Positions 23,040 through 34,882 of a stretch of DNA of 64,000 nt are shown here, one piece after another. Position 1 is the first letter of the stretch, and the number at the start of each line of letters is the position of its first letter. The DNA is taken from contig NC_060256.1 of NCBI RefSeq assembly GCF_921293095.1, positions 89,435,851-89,499,850 on the forward strand, in the 5' to 3' direction. Under the pieces are notes generated by a model, which saw only the letters and a program-made list of their open reading frames with translations, had not been told where the DNA came from and ran no database searches. This DNA comes from Ischnura elegans. Lineage: Eukaryota; Arthropoda; Insecta; Odonata; Coenagrionidae. A program made the position numbers and the translations under genes.

Positions 23040-23330
23040 ATTTCACCCTGACGTTTGTGTACCTACCTCTTGAACGATTTCACGGCCGAAGTCATCTTGT
23101 CTGCTGGAATACGGCGAAGGGTCCCGCTGAGTTTTCACTGTCCGAAATCTCGTATCCGTCTTGTGTGTGTGGCCGGTAATCACACGCCCGCAAACACAGG
23201 CTTGTATAAGCGTCCGCGCGTCAACAACGATGTCCCGTGGAGCTGTATTGGCTCGCTCGTATAAAGGTCGCGCGCCCACTACCGCACGGACTGGCCGCTG
23301 CGACCATCCGAGTCACGATGACCCTGGCTA
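23040..23330 (+). promoter_or_regulatory. CpG-rich stretch with a TATA-like box
   Basis: GC- and CG-rich compared with its surroundings. TATAAAGG at 23260-23267 follows ATTGG (inverted CCAAT) at 23247. A short frame starting at 23318 (MTLAISPTSQ...) has no recognisable product. It may be a core promoter or only GC-rich repeat debris. Confidence 0.2.
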
Positions 23331-23699
23331 TCTCTCCCACCTCCCAGAATCGCCTCCCCTCCGTTCTTCCCCCCTACAACTTCCCCTTCCCTTACCTCAA
23401 ACCACCGCCAACCTCACCAGGCCTCGCTCACTCACTCCATTGATTCCAATACACAAGAGCTTTCCATGTGGACACCCTTCACCGCTAGATAGTGCTTTTT
23501 ACTTTGCTGCGTTCCTTTCCACAAGGCTAACCCCCAAGTTTTCCCATCCCGTCAATGCATCCCGAGTTTCTTTCAACCGCGATGAGCAATCTTTTCCGCG
23601 AAATAATGTTCGTGGGGATTCCTCCGGCACACTTATTAATCGTAGGGTGGGCAGCTGCGCTGTCGTTTCCGGGCAGTAAAGTATTCCGATATGTTCCTT

Positions 23700-25898
23700 A
23701 TTTGAAGAAATATTTTCGCGAGAACATATCTGCGGAGTTTTGCTTGAAGCAGGTGTAATTGCGTAATACTACTTATAACAAAAATTATTTGCCCGTATTA
23801 GAAGTTATCGGAGGGTGTATGTATAGGTCATGAATCTTGGCTTTGGGGATGAAACTCCGGAAGGAAACTCTCAATGATTTTCATATAATCCTAATATTTT
23901 GAATTACCCATATACCTAGTGGAAATGGTGGTGTTGATTTCATGAGTGTGAAGCAAGATATTTTCGATGGAGTTTTTAAACTTATTCCTTTAAATTAATG
24001 GATAAAATACTTGGAAGCATTCCAAATTTGTAGATAACTATTGCTTTAAAAATTGTTTATTACACATAAGTACTTGAAGGAACAGTTACGGCAAACTTCA
24101 TCTCCTTAAAATCAGAGGTATAATTAATTCTATCGTTTTCCTTAACTTTTCAGACGTTGCGATGGATGGAAGCTTTCCATTTCGCTATTGCTTGCTTTGA
24201 GAAGGTTACTCCAGGATGCTCGATGACATCAGAAATTTATTTAAACCTTGTTTCAAGTCATAAAATATCGTAACAATCGTGGACGAACTCCATTAATCAC
24301 CATAGTTAATTAAAGAGCTAAAGTACCTAATCTTGAGGTTATGTGCTCCTTTTTCATCTGATATCGGAGGAAGCCAAAAGTAATTCCATTCATAAACATT
24401 TCACAAAATTTTATGCTAATGATAGTTTTATTTTAAATTTCTTTCAGCAGGATCTTTGCTTAGAATATGGATTCGTTTTATGATTTATTAATGGCTTGAA
24501 TGAGAATAAATTTGTGGTCGTTCCAGCGAACTTAGTTCAGAATACGATAGTGTAATGCCGTTTGCCGTATTACCATTCTTCCCAGCCTCCCGCTGTCTCG
24601 TGGTAGGCTTTGCTTACTGTCAAAGAAGTACTGGTATTAATTGGTGTTTTTGCAGTGGAAAAAAGGAGAAGAAACCACAATATTTCATTTCCCTTTCCTT
24701 GTTTATCAAGGATTTGTGTGACTATTATTTTTTCATGTTGGGTACCTATTCCCGTTCCATGAGCCTCATTTGGGTGCGACAATTGCGGTAGAAGTTTGAC
24801 TCATATTTTTTTTAAAAATAATCCTGTCGCACATTTTACTTAAGAATTTTTCTAATCGATAAAATGGTTTTAATAGTTTCTGTCATCATATTAAGTATGG
24901 TATTGACTTTTAGCTCATTGGATCAGCCGTCTGGTAAATGCTGGACCTTAACCAAAGTATTTGATACGAGCTTCAGAATTTATTTCAAGGGGCTCAGTAT
25001 TTTAGCACATCATATAATTATGAAAAATGTGTCCTCTAATATGACTACTGTTCATAATTTCTCATTTATTCGTTTATTGTATCACATCCATGTAACGTTT
25101 TTGTCTCTCTTGATAAGTGAGAATTTCTGATTTCATTTTAGTTTTTTTTCGTTTTCCCAATTTCATTACATCGAGGTGTAGTTTTCTATTCTCCTTTTCA
25201 GCTTTCTATATCCTCCGAAACTTTCACGAAAAGCCACCATTTAATAAATTAATGAATGTAGTTCTGAGTTTGCTGTCTTGCGTTAGGTCCAGTTGCGGTG
25301 GGAAATATCCAGTTTTGCTTCTTCGAAAGTCCGCTGCGATCTCATTGGGGCCAAAGAAATACCGATGTATTCGCTCATTCTTCTCTTATTTCTCCCGAAA
25401 TACCCGTTCTGCCTCTTTTTTATTAAGTCTAGAATTTATCAATTTTCTAAACTTTTTGCCTTAAATGAGGAATGTAATCCATTTATTTCCATCGTGCAGC
25501 TCTCAGAAAATTGGCCATTTCTTTAAACAAGTGACTTTTTTCCCTTCGTGTAAAACTAAGCTCATATTAATCGTAATAGTGCCTCCAAAAATTGATAAAA
25601 TTTGAATATTGTAAAACTGAAATATTGGGAAAAATAAATCAACCTTTTTTTTCATTTTTACTCATTTTTAATGGACGAATGTAAAGTAAGGTTTCAACGC
25701 CATAAAGAAGTTCGTGATACGTCATATTATTTCCATTGGGTTACAGTCCTTTCATTTGGAAACCCTACTAGATTATTGATTTACTAGAAATTCTGTTAGA
25801 AAAGCTTAATTAGGCATTACTTGATTCCGTCCTAATGTTAGACGTTCTTCAAAGTCCTCATGAGATTTAAGTCATCCCGCAGCTCTAACAAGCGCAGC
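23700..25898. other. no recognisable feature
   Basis: AT-rich sequence with only chance open frames. I see no transposon ends, exons or RNA genes. Confidence 0.3.
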
Positions 25899-26613
25899 AA
25901 TGGGGAACATGCACATTTTTTTCAAAGCACTAGAATAAGAAGGTTCCTATCTCAAATGTACTCACCGAAAATTTCGCGGATGAATAATGTTTTTTAGCTG
26001 AGTTATGAGTCTTTGAAAATTAATCTTCATCGGCTGCTTGAAAACACGACGTCATCGGAGCGTGACGTCACGACACGGAATCCACTGATGACAGACTGAG
26101 GAAGTGGATAAAAAATCGGTCTATGTAGGGGCTCAAACGCAAATTTGGCGAAAATAATTGCTGTGAATATGTTGGGTTGCCAAGACGTTATTGAAACAAA
26201 TGAAGGGGATTGCTTGGTGAGATTTGGAAGGAATCACTATTTTTCAGAAAATCAGCTGCTATATGGAAGTCGACCAAATATAAACTGTCGTATTGTGCTT
26301 TCTTAAATCCCTATTAAGTCAACTTGTCCTTTGAGGAACTTCTACAAAGCTCGTTGATGATTTTTACTTAGATATATTGCAATCAAGTCCGCCATTCTAC
26401 TCTTTTAGCGAAGTGAATGGTGTACCGTGCGATGACGTCAGAGGGCGTTTCAGGTCATGTGGCATCAAGAGATATTCTATCACTTTTAATAAGCATTTAA
26501 TGACGTTTGTGTGGTGCTAGGAGAGTTTTTGCTTATATATTTGGACTCGTGAGAAAATTGTCTATTCAATCAATTACTAGTATGATGAACAAATTTCATG
26601 CATGTTCCCCATT
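25899..26613. mobile_element. candidate MITE with 15-bp TIRs
   Basis: AATGGGGAACATGCA at 25899-25913 occurs as its exact reverse complement at 26599-26613, 715 bp apart. Both halves contain TGACGTCA-type words (26050-26075 and 26430-26440). No target duplication is obvious and there is no coding potential. Confidence 0.5.
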
Positions 26614-28218
26614 CCTATATTTTTCCTTCTTGGAAGATCTTCCTTTCTCCTTCCCGTTTGTCTATTGCTTTTCATTGCGTTTTGCCTCTCGCTGCTCATT
26701 GCCTTAAGCGTAAGTTTCCCCTACTAGCCTGATTCAAGTGTCTCTCGGGCACTCATTCACCTCTAATGCCGGCACCTCATTTTTTCCTACAATCATCTTC
26801 CTCGCGCAATGCAATTTCCGCAACAAAGAGTTGTTTATCGGTATTTTGTGATGCTACTACTCAGGTTGCAGAACTAATCACAAGTTCCTACTCGAAAAAG
26901 AGAAATTTACCTCTCTCCTGTCGCAAAATTATGACGCTAGAATTCATGTGGCCTACATAGGTATAGCCTTGTTCATTTGAAAATTTATTGAATGATGTTT
27001 TTTCCGTTGACGTATTTTTAATTTTTAGTTGATAATCCCGTAGTGATGGCTTGATGATTGTTTCTCCGACTGGTTTTTTTTTAAGAAAGAGATTTATTGG
27101 GGAATATTTTCTTCGACGTCAATCCGAATCTTTGACTCCGTGTTGTTAATATTATATCTTGTGGAACCTATGAATTTCATTGCAAATTCATGGATTATTT
27201 ATAACTCCGCTACTCATAGGGCATGTGGAAAGAGAGGTCCTGAGTAAAATCGTCTTGAAAAAATTGTGGTTTTGGGACCAATATCTTTCCCTAGTTACTC
27301 ATTTGCAGTTTACACGATCGAAGGCTGTGAGTTGCAAAGCCTCTGATTTTTTAAAAATTTAAATTCATATCATACTTGAATTAGAAGGTTCGTAATGTTT
27401 GATTTCGAATTATAATAACGATGCTGGTAACTATGATCTCGATCAACGATTATATACCCTTACCGAAATATATTACATGATTATTTGGGCATTACAAATT
27501 ATTTCTATGAAAATAGCTCGTACGCGCTTTTTACATACCCACGAATGACGACGGCAGCGCACCAATGAGTCCCACGTCGAAAACCTGCCGTTATTTGCGA
27601 CGTGATTCCTAAATGCCAGTGTGTTTACCCGTTAATAACGTTGATGATCTCAGCCAATGCATGTCACTACATTTCTTGCTCAGAACGTCTACCTCAATGT
27701 ATATGTTTGCCAATGGAGTGAATAAGATGAAATTGTGAATTAAAGATAAAGGCGTCAAATCAACTCAAATGTCTGGGAGATACGATAACTTAGGGACGAG
27801 GACCGCGTATAAAAAATATTTTCGGCAGAGCCGGGAAGAAGCTAGGATTGATTGAGCGAATTGAGGGAAGGTTTGCGGATGAGCAAGAGAAATACAAATG
27901 CCGCTTCGCACTCGTCAGGCTGCTCCTCGAATATGCGGTAAGCATGATGGATGTGCCGCAGAAAGGTTTATTCCGTGAAATAAATAAATAAAGCGTGCTG
28001 CGCCCGCTCCCAGCGGGCTTACCCCGCTCTTTTCAATGCAGGTCCACAGAGGGATAGGCGCGTTTCTAATTTTAAAATGTAGAAAAAAAGGCAGGGTCTT
28101 ATGTACAAATTTAATTGGAATGTTCATGTACAAATTGAGGTCAGAGGACCTCTTTAAACACAACATTGGAAGTAATTACACTATCCTCTGTTAAACGCAC
28201 ATGATGACTCATACTTAC
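26614..28218. other. no recognisable feature
   Basis: AT-rich intron-like sequence without coding or repeat signals that I can support. Confidence 0.3.
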
Positions 28219-28255
28219 GTATCAACAGGAGACTTGAATGTGGAATCAGCCGCAT
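28219..28255 (-). CDS. gene L exon 1 candidate: signal peptide
   Basis: On the minus strand an AAAATG start is followed by MRLIPHSSLLLI and a GTAAGT donor (28218-28213). The exon has 37 coding nt and leaves phase 1, exactly what the clip exon at 5255 needs. Joined, the N-terminus reads MRLIPHSSLLLILPSLVFG followed by the first clip cysteine. This is a textbook signal peptide: a basic start, a Leu/Ile core, and a small residue before the cleavage point. The distance of 23 kb is long, but gene R also has a long first intron (7.5 kb). The call rests on phase, donor quality and hydrophobicity only, so another upstream exon is possible. Confidence 0.5.
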
Positions 28256-28370
28256 TTTAATAAAGTTTATTTAAAGAATGCGAGATATTGTTGCAAGTGA
28301 ACAAATGAAACAGTTTGTGCGCAGTAAGCGTCAGGAATATTGACCGTTTTTTTTGTTTTTTTTTAAATTA

Positions 28371-28394
28371 TTTTATACCAATAAAAAATTTATA
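28371..28394 (-). promoter_or_regulatory. tandem TATAAA-like boxes upstream of gene L exon 1
   Basis: On the minus strand ATTGGTATAAA occurs twice, with TATA cores at 28394-28389 and 28377-28371, about 115-140 bp upstream of the candidate ATG. They are plausible core-promoter elements, but the region is AT-rich and chance is a fair explanation. Confidence 0.25.
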
Positions 28395-28699
28395 CCAATT
28401 TTAGGAAACAAATGCAATATTTAGGAAGTAAGATATGCCGTCGCATGTTCTCTGATAAATTCTGTGCATTTTGGTACCTTCTTTTTAGAGTTCGGTTGCG
28501 TATAAGTTGAGAAAAAGGTATCTATACAGTAGAAATAATATAGAAGATACAAGGGAAAATTCCATGATTCGTCGAAAAATGCTTCGAGCAAATGGAAAAC
28601 GTTGCACAGCTTTATCACGAATAAGGTTGGGATCACCTAGAGACGCGGAGGCCGTGTGTTAGATGCTAGACGTAGATTACTTAAGACATTCAGAACAGA

Positions 28700-29837
28700 T
28701 ACCGTTTAGTTAAATACGGAGATCATGTTAGAACCTCAACAGATTTCCAGAATGGACTGAAACAATGAAATAAGAGATATTTAGCCGAACGGATAGGTGT
28801 AATGTGAATTCGTTTTTCACTGGAACAATAATTCTCTCGGGCTTGTTAGTATGATTTTCGGAGGTAGTGGCCTAGAGTAAAGTAAAAATTATAGACTGTC
28901 CTGTTATTATTTATTTAAAAGTTAAAAAAGAAATATTCGTTACCTACCTTGTAGTATATATATTTTTTAAAGTCAAAAATGTCTTTCTGCCAATAGCCTA
29001 TGCTATTCACATTTCGTCTCGTTAAAATTTTGGGTGCCGGCGACACGATGCGAATGTCAATGCAACATTTATGCTGATGTCGCAAGCCTTTTATTGCTCC
29101 ATTTTTTAAGTAAATGATAATGGTGGACTACTGAGATAACTATTTCGTAGAACTTCACATCTGTAAAGGAAACTAGTTTGAATAACAAAAAAATTTAAGG
29201 AATTTTTGTTGAATATCAAAATGGAATTTGTGCATAAAATGAAATTGTGAATTAAAGAGCTTATCATTTCGTTCTCCTTAATTGTTAATCTCAGAAGTTG
29301 TTCGTATTCAATTTACTTGCGTTCTTTCACTCATTAGAGGTAATGACACAAATAATCGAAGAAACGAGTGAATTTTGCTGTAGTTATTGCAGACGATTTA
29401 CCATTTGAGGGAAATTTACTTACCTGAAACACAATAGGAAGTATCAATGTTACTCTTCCGCGCGTACCCCACTCACTTCCTCTGCAAGTAATTTTGCATC
29501 ACCTCCTCTCTTATTATGCGCTTCATCCGACCCGTACATCTTATTTATTCTCCTTCAGTGTCATCCTCTCCTCTACCACGCTGTTTCCAAGTGCCTTATT
29601 AATTTGCCCCCCTTTCTCTCTTACGACCTCCAATTTGACGAAAAGCTTACCGTTCCCAATATGTTAGGCGAATTAGGATGGGAATATTTGCAGGAGCGTA
29701 AAGCAAAGTATTGACTAAATTTACTTGGTTAAGTCGGAGATTTTGTCTTATACGACGTGAAATATACCCTGTACTATGTACTATGGTGGGCGTGATCATA
29801 ACAAGAAAATAAAGGAAATATACTGCAAAACAGGGAG
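28700..29837. other. no recognisable feature
   Basis: AT-rich spacer between the divergent genes; nothing that I can assign. Confidence 0.3.
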
Positions 29838-30170
29838 ATTTAAAATGTCATTCTTTCCTCGTACTATCAGGTATTGTAACAGTGTCTCGATCAATAGAAA
29901 TTATGACATCACTCGCTAGGTCGACTGATGGCACGTTTTTATTTTTTCTATTGTTCTAATCTTGCATAGATTTTCTCTAGGAATCACTTAACCGTTGGCA
30001 GGTTTTGCATTTTCATGAATTTGTACGTAAATTTTGTTATTAGGCGTAATGCACTATGATCGTGTGTTGTGCGCGTGGCGGTCCTCATGCATGCTGCGTG
30101 TTGGTGATTGATTACCCCCTGCCTAGTATCCTAGAGGTGGCTCGCAGGGTATTATGTGGATGTACATTCT
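29838..30170 (+). mobile_element. LINE family A 3' tail
   Basis: Begins with the terminal coding remnant (TTCTTTCCTCGTACTATCAG, cf. SFFPRTI) and continues through the family A 3' untranslated region to GGCTCGCAGGGTATTATGTG. It is similar in extent to the copy at 38505-38815. Confidence 0.72.
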
Positions 30171-30289
30171 CCTCCATTAGCAACATCTTGAACGTCTCCA
30201 TTTATCTAATTTATAATTATCCCTCGTAGCCCACGTTTCCACACAAGTGGCACTACTCCCGGTGTCTTTGCTACCCTTTTCTTTGCGCG

Positions 30290-30820
30290 AATACTAGAAT
30301 AGCCCAGGCGAAGTTAGCATTCCACCAAAAGAATGTCCTGCTTAAAGCGGGAAACATAAATATGGAAGTAAAGAAACAATTTATAAGAACCTACATTTGG
30401 AGTATGCTCCTATACGAAAGTGAGGCATGGACAATGACCGCAGCGGAGAAAGCAAGGATAGAGGCCTTCGGAATGTGGTGCTACAGAAGAATGATGAAAA
30501 TCAAATGGATCGACCGAGTTAGTGACGAGGAAGTCCTAAGAAGAGTAGGAGAGAAGAGAAGCCTCATGAAAACCATAATAAGAAGACGGAACAACCTTAT
30601 AGGCCACATCTTGAGACATGATGGCTGATGAAGACAATCGTCGAAGGACAAGTGGAAGGCAAGAACGGAAAAGGAAGACCTCGAACAAAATAATTAGAAC
30701 AAGTAAAGAAGGATGTGAAAGAGAAGAAATACGTAGGTGTGAAAAGATTAGCTGATAGGAGAACTGAGCGGAGAGCTGCATCAAACCAATCCTAGGATTG
30801 TTGACCAGTGATGATGAATA
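30290..30820 (+). mobile_element. RTE-type LINE C-terminal fragment, copy 1
   Basis: Encodes RIAQAKLAFHQKN, VKKQFIRTYIWSMLLYESEA, WTMTAAEKARIEAFGMWCYR, RMMKIKWIDRVSDEEVLRRV and NNLIGHILRHDG. This is the C-terminus of the widespread endonuclease-reverse transcriptase (RTE-like) LINE proteins. It ends with a short tail, CCTAGGATTGTTGACCAGTG then ATGATGA. A second copy lies inverted at 58345-58955. It is 5'-truncated and inactive. Confidence 0.82.
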
Positions 30821-30974
30821 CTCTACGATCCGCTCTTCAATTATTTCATATTTACAAACACATTTGATACCTAAAATATTTATTTTTCACCTCATTTTCC
30901 TGGCTCTCGAAGCCTTGTGTAACTCCATGCCTTCGGTTTTATTTTGATCGATTCGGTTATCGTATTAATCGCAC

Positions 30975-31250
30975 CAGTGGCGTAACTAGGAATATGCTTT
31001 GGGGGGGGGGGGGGATGGAATGGCCTGAGGTGGCGTTCCCCTCCCCCCCAAGCAACGGGGTTCCGGGAAAATCAAAAAAATGACATGCCTGGAAATGCAA
31101 TTTACATCATTTTGGCACTTAAAATTTAACTGTAAAAAGATGCAGTTATTAAACGTCAAAACTAGACAATAGTTATAAATATTTTTAAAAATTTCTCTGA
31201 GGCTTTGGGGAGGGGATCTACCCCCTCTTCCCCCCCATTGTTACGCACTG
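30975..31250. mobile_element. hAT-like MITE with G-runs
   Basis: Left end CAGTGGCGTAACTAGG with a long G-run; right end reverse-complements to CAGTGCGTAAC with a G-run. It belongs with the copies at 10759 and 46514. No clean 8-bp duplication is present, so one end may be damaged. Confidence 0.6.
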
Positions 31251-31719
31251 AATATTTGCCTGTCGCACCACGAGCCTTTCGTCGATTGAAGCCGTAATCT
31301 AAGCGTATTGGAGAGAGCTCCAGCGACCACTCCAGCGATGGCGGAAAAAATGGCAGCTTTTCGCGATCATTTCCCGCGATGGCTCCAGAGATGGAATTTC
31401 CATCACTCGGTACGTCCCTATTTCCGTAGCTGGCACCGTCCTTCAGCCAATCAGAACGCAAGGCCGCCAACGCCACGCTTTGCATTTAATGGAATGATAG
31501 TATTTAATACGGAGAAAGTGATGGAAAAAGGGACGGTGGGAATGACTGTGCGATTCAGACTGTTCGATCCCTTAAAACCTATCGCTGGAGTTATCCCTCT
31601 GAGGGATAGAAAAATGATCGTGCTATTTAGGCTTTACCAAGACGTGTTCTTAACCAACTCTACCTTATGAATTGATCATTCCTTCCGTTTGAATTCCAAA
31701 ATCTAACTCATTGTATCCC

Positions 31720-32073
31720 TAGCCCTACCCCTCCCTACCCCTAGTGATTCCCTCGGCTTATGGATATAGGTAGTCGAGATTTTAATATTATTTTTTAATT
31801 TTATTTTCATACTCTATCACAGTCGACAATAAAACAGGTGAACTAGTTCATTGAATAATTATGTCCAGTCAAACCCCGCACTTAAGCTTGGTTAGTATAG
31901 ATTATCTAGGTAACACAAAATGAGCTACACTATATGTAAAGCATAATGTATTATTATTTTGGATGGTAGCCTCAAACAGGTTATCCTTAGCGACTACCTA
32001 AAATTACTCAATTTTGCTATTATGATGTAGTTTGTGTGTGGAGTAATAAAATTATTTATTATTATTATTATTA
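31720..32073 (+). repeat. possible LINE 3' untranslated region with ATT tail
   Basis: Non-coding sequence that ends GTGTGGAGTAATAAAATTAT then (ATT)n at 32051-32071, the usual finish of several insect LINE families. No coding part remains to classify it. Confidence 0.35.
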
Positions 32074-32339
32074 ATTGTCGTATTTTGGTAAACCGTCACG
32101 TTTATGACGAAGTTTATTTTTCACTCCAATAAACCCCTCCGCACCTGTTTCACCTCGTCTATTATTCTTCAGTGCTTGTATTATCATCGTTCTCTCCTCA
32201 TCCTCAACCCCATCCCCTTCCTTCCTTCTTTGCGATGCGAATCCGCTGCTGCCTTGACCGAGGCAACCGGTTGTCCCGACTTCCCCTCATTTCCCCTCCG
32301 CCTCCCCCCCACTCCTTCCACCCCTACTCCCTCCCCCCT

Positions 32340-32375
32340 CTCCTTCTCGGCGAGCGGTGTGTGTGTGTGTGTTTG
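32340..32375. repeat. short GT microsatellite in pyrimidine-rich stretch
   Basis: A GTGTGT run at about 32357-32371 within a C/T-rich block (32190-32480). No exon evidence. Confidence 0.6.
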
Positions 32376-32599
32376 TAGCCCTGTCAAACCCCCCCTCATC
32401 CCTCATGAAACAACGAGCAACAAAAATGACGCATCCCGTCTCCCGAGTGCTTTTTCCCGGATTTTCCTCCTCACCTCACGGTCTGTCCTTAGCAGATCTC
32501 GCCAGTATTCGCGTCGTCAACCGAAGATGAGTTCATTCTTTCCCAATATACGCATCTACCTAACGCCAAAAAAAAGTATCCAGGCTATGGATTGATGGC

Positions 32600-33330
32600 A
32601 ATGTTTTGTGGAACCGTGTGGCAGGCAACATAATCACTGGTACACTTCTGTATAGTTCACAGGTTTTTGTCATCCGATCCAGGCTTCGGCAAAATGTGTC
32701 ATTTTCAAGGTCATACCTTGTTGATGGCATAGTTTCTCGAAATCTGATTTGTATTTACTTGCGTCTATAAAAAAAAATCTGGTCACCATAAGAAATTAAT
32801 TACATCTATGATTATGTCACCCCTTAAGGATATGATTAGTTTCCAATTTAAATTCATAATTTACTCTATGAATGGTTCTTTACACCATTGAGCATGTAAA
32901 AATTTCCCTTAACAATAATTCACCAAACAGTCTAATTTGAGAACATTCGTTCGTATACTATATATATATCTTATCACCCCCTGCAAAACACCCTAGAGTT
33001 AACTGAGATGGTTTTATTTAGATGTAGATGTACTTTTGCCCGGAAGATATTTTTTGCGCAAAAGTTCACCAACACCTACTTAATTTACTCCTGACTTTAG
33101 TAAACTAGGAAAATAGGGTTTCTCGGATGATTATTTTCCTTTTCTTCTTTTTTTTACAGAAACAGCGAAGATGATAAAATGTAATTTTGCTAAGCACTTA
33201 GTATGTAATTACTATAGTAGTGATTTTAAAATGAATAATTTGAAATTAGGTAACGACTGCCGCGAATTAGATTCTAGATATCAAAAATCTCGATTATTTC
33301 AGGCTTAACTTTGTGAAAATCCATTGTAAA
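32600..33330. other. no gene; diverged LINE family A tail near 32970-33030
   Basis: ACCCCCTGCAAAACACCCTA then TTAGATGTAGATGTAC resembles the end of the LINE family A 3' region. Nothing else recognised. Confidence 0.4.
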
Positions 33331-33339
33331 CAATTAAAA

Positions 33340-33430
33340 GGTTTGGTACTTTTCACACAATTTATTTAAGACGACCGGTTTCGTCGCAGAGGCGACATCT
33401 TCAGGTGCAGAAATGGTTATTTTTATAGTT
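33340..33430 (-). repeat. repeat with hammerhead-like hairpin
   Basis: On the minus strand CTGAAGA (33404-33398) is followed by T, a perfect GTCGC/GCGAC stem with a CTCT loop, then GAAAC and CGGTCGTC, then TTAAATAAATTG. CTGAAGA satisfies CUGANGA and GAAA is intact. The unpaired T beside stem II is the only core irregularity. Confidence 0.5.
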
Positions 33431-33897
33431 ATTTTGTTGTTTATTTGGTTGCTATTACGCGTTGGTAGGGGAGGGTTGAGGGTTTTATAGATATCAGTGA
33501 GACATTTTAAATATTTTTAATAACCAGGGCAACGCTCATAAATAAATACTTACCTATCCTTTTCCCTATTCTGGCGTCGGTTTCAAAATTGATCTCTTTT
33601 TCCGTTACGTAACAAAGGTTACAATTATAAGATACATGGATAATAATTTACGCTTGATGATGATGATTATTCACCAAAACCCGAGTCGCTTTATCTTAAA
33701 AAAGAAAAGGCATGAGTAGGTAATAGTTATTCATCCAAGGAAACCGAAAAATGGAATACCACATATTTGAAAATCGGTTAGTGAACTAGGAAAATGTTAT
33801 AGAAGGAACTATTTCATACGTTCGACTTGTCGCTATCTCCGATTTTGATCTCGATTAACTTCTAATGTTCACATTAAAAGTGGAAATCCACGTTGGT

Positions 33898-33994
33898 AAT
33901 AAGTTGCGCTTACGAAATCTCTGCCCTTCCAGCCAAGCAAGCAGCTACTCAAAGTAATGCTCAGCGCATCAAGTTTATTCATAAAGTATAATAG
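33898..33994 (+). repeat. direct repeat of about 97 bp, unit 1
   Basis: Similar to 34738-34835 (shared CAGCCAAGCAAG, ACTCAAAGTAATGCTCAG and TTATTCATAAAGTATAATAG). The units are about 840 bp apart, a local duplication or two copies of a short repeat. Confidence 0.75.
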
Positions 33995-34627
33995 CGCGCT
34001 ATCTCCAGGGATATCATCGCGAATACCGGAAACGAGAACAATTTAATGGCAAAAGAACTGAGCGAGAATAAGTTCTGAGTAATGTGAGGAACATGAAAGA
34101 GATAGGGAAGTGAATTGGAAACGGTTTGGGAAAACCCACATAAATTGGGAAAAAACGACCTTGCCCTCAAAATAAATAGCAGGGAACAAAAAACAGCCTA
34201 ACCTTGATCCTTGCATTCTTTTGTTAATTGAGGCGTTAAGCGACGAAACGCATCACCTGTCGAATGCTCGAATTATAACTTCGCAGACTGAAGTTGCTTG
34301 AGAGGGAAATTACAGAAAATGACTTGAAAGGGTAAGCTAAAAAAAAACTATATAATGGGTCTTATTCATGCCTTTATGTACTGAAAGCAGTTTTTTGCGT
34401 CGAGAAATTAATAATATTGCATGTGAGCAGTGGCATATTATTCACATGCAATACCGGGATGAGGTGCAAATTTAAGCTTTGCAGGTTGAATGTGCTGTTT
34501 TATATTTATTACAGTATGTGTCAGTTTTAGTGGAAACTATAACATTACTTCAGCTACCTCATCATCAAATCTTAATTTGATGCATTCATAGTTTCTTAAA
34601 GATTGTACTAATTGAAGTTTGACCCAT

Positions 34628-34735
34628 CCATGGAGGAAAAATCATTTGCCGTGATTAGAACCTGAATCTCTCATACACTTTGTCTGGCGGCGTAGGTAAA
34701 CCATTCTGCCCTCTAAACCAAACAAAACTCCTGTG
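34628..34735 (-). repeat. tRNA-like SINE fragment
   Basis: On the minus strand GGTTTAGAGGGCAGAATGG, then CAGACAAAGTGTATGAGAG and a B-box-like GGTTCTAATCAC follow tRNA order. It is degenerate and not a functional tRNA. Confidence 0.45.
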
Positions 34736-34737
34736 GG

Positions 34738-34835
34738 GAATAAGTAGCTCTTACGAAATCTGTGCCCTTTCAGCCAAGCAAGTAGTTACTCAAAGTAATG
34801 CTCAGGGCATCAAGTTTATTCATAAAGTATAATAG
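34738..34835 (+). repeat. direct repeat of about 97 bp, unit 2
   Basis: Partner of 33898-33994, with a modest number of substitutions. It lies between two tRNA-like fragments. Confidence 0.75.
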
Positions 34836-34882
34836 CCTAAAAGCCATAAAGTATAATAAAGATAAAATATAAAGAAGAAGAT

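Larger units (their letters stand above)
5256..28218 (-). other. proposed intron 1 of gene L
   Basis: If the signal-peptide exon at 28219-28255 is correct, this 23-kb stretch is one phase-1 intron. It contains only transposable elements and unassigned sequence; I found no other host exon in it. If that exon call is wrong, some of this is intergenic. Confidence 0.45.

Noticed and set aside
23161-23679. 172-residue open frame, Pro/Ser/Arg-rich
   Set aside because: Explained by GC-rich, pyrimidine-biased sequence. No signal peptide, domain or splice context.
31308-31670. 120-residue open frame starting MERAPATTPAMAEKM
   Set aside because: Looks like the interior of a CG-rich repeat with CTCCAG and CCAATCAG words. 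No exon borders or domain that I could support.
32104-32595. 163-residue open frame
   Set aside because: C/T-rich low-complexity stretch with a GT microsatellite. The translation is Pro/Ser-rich and shows no motif.
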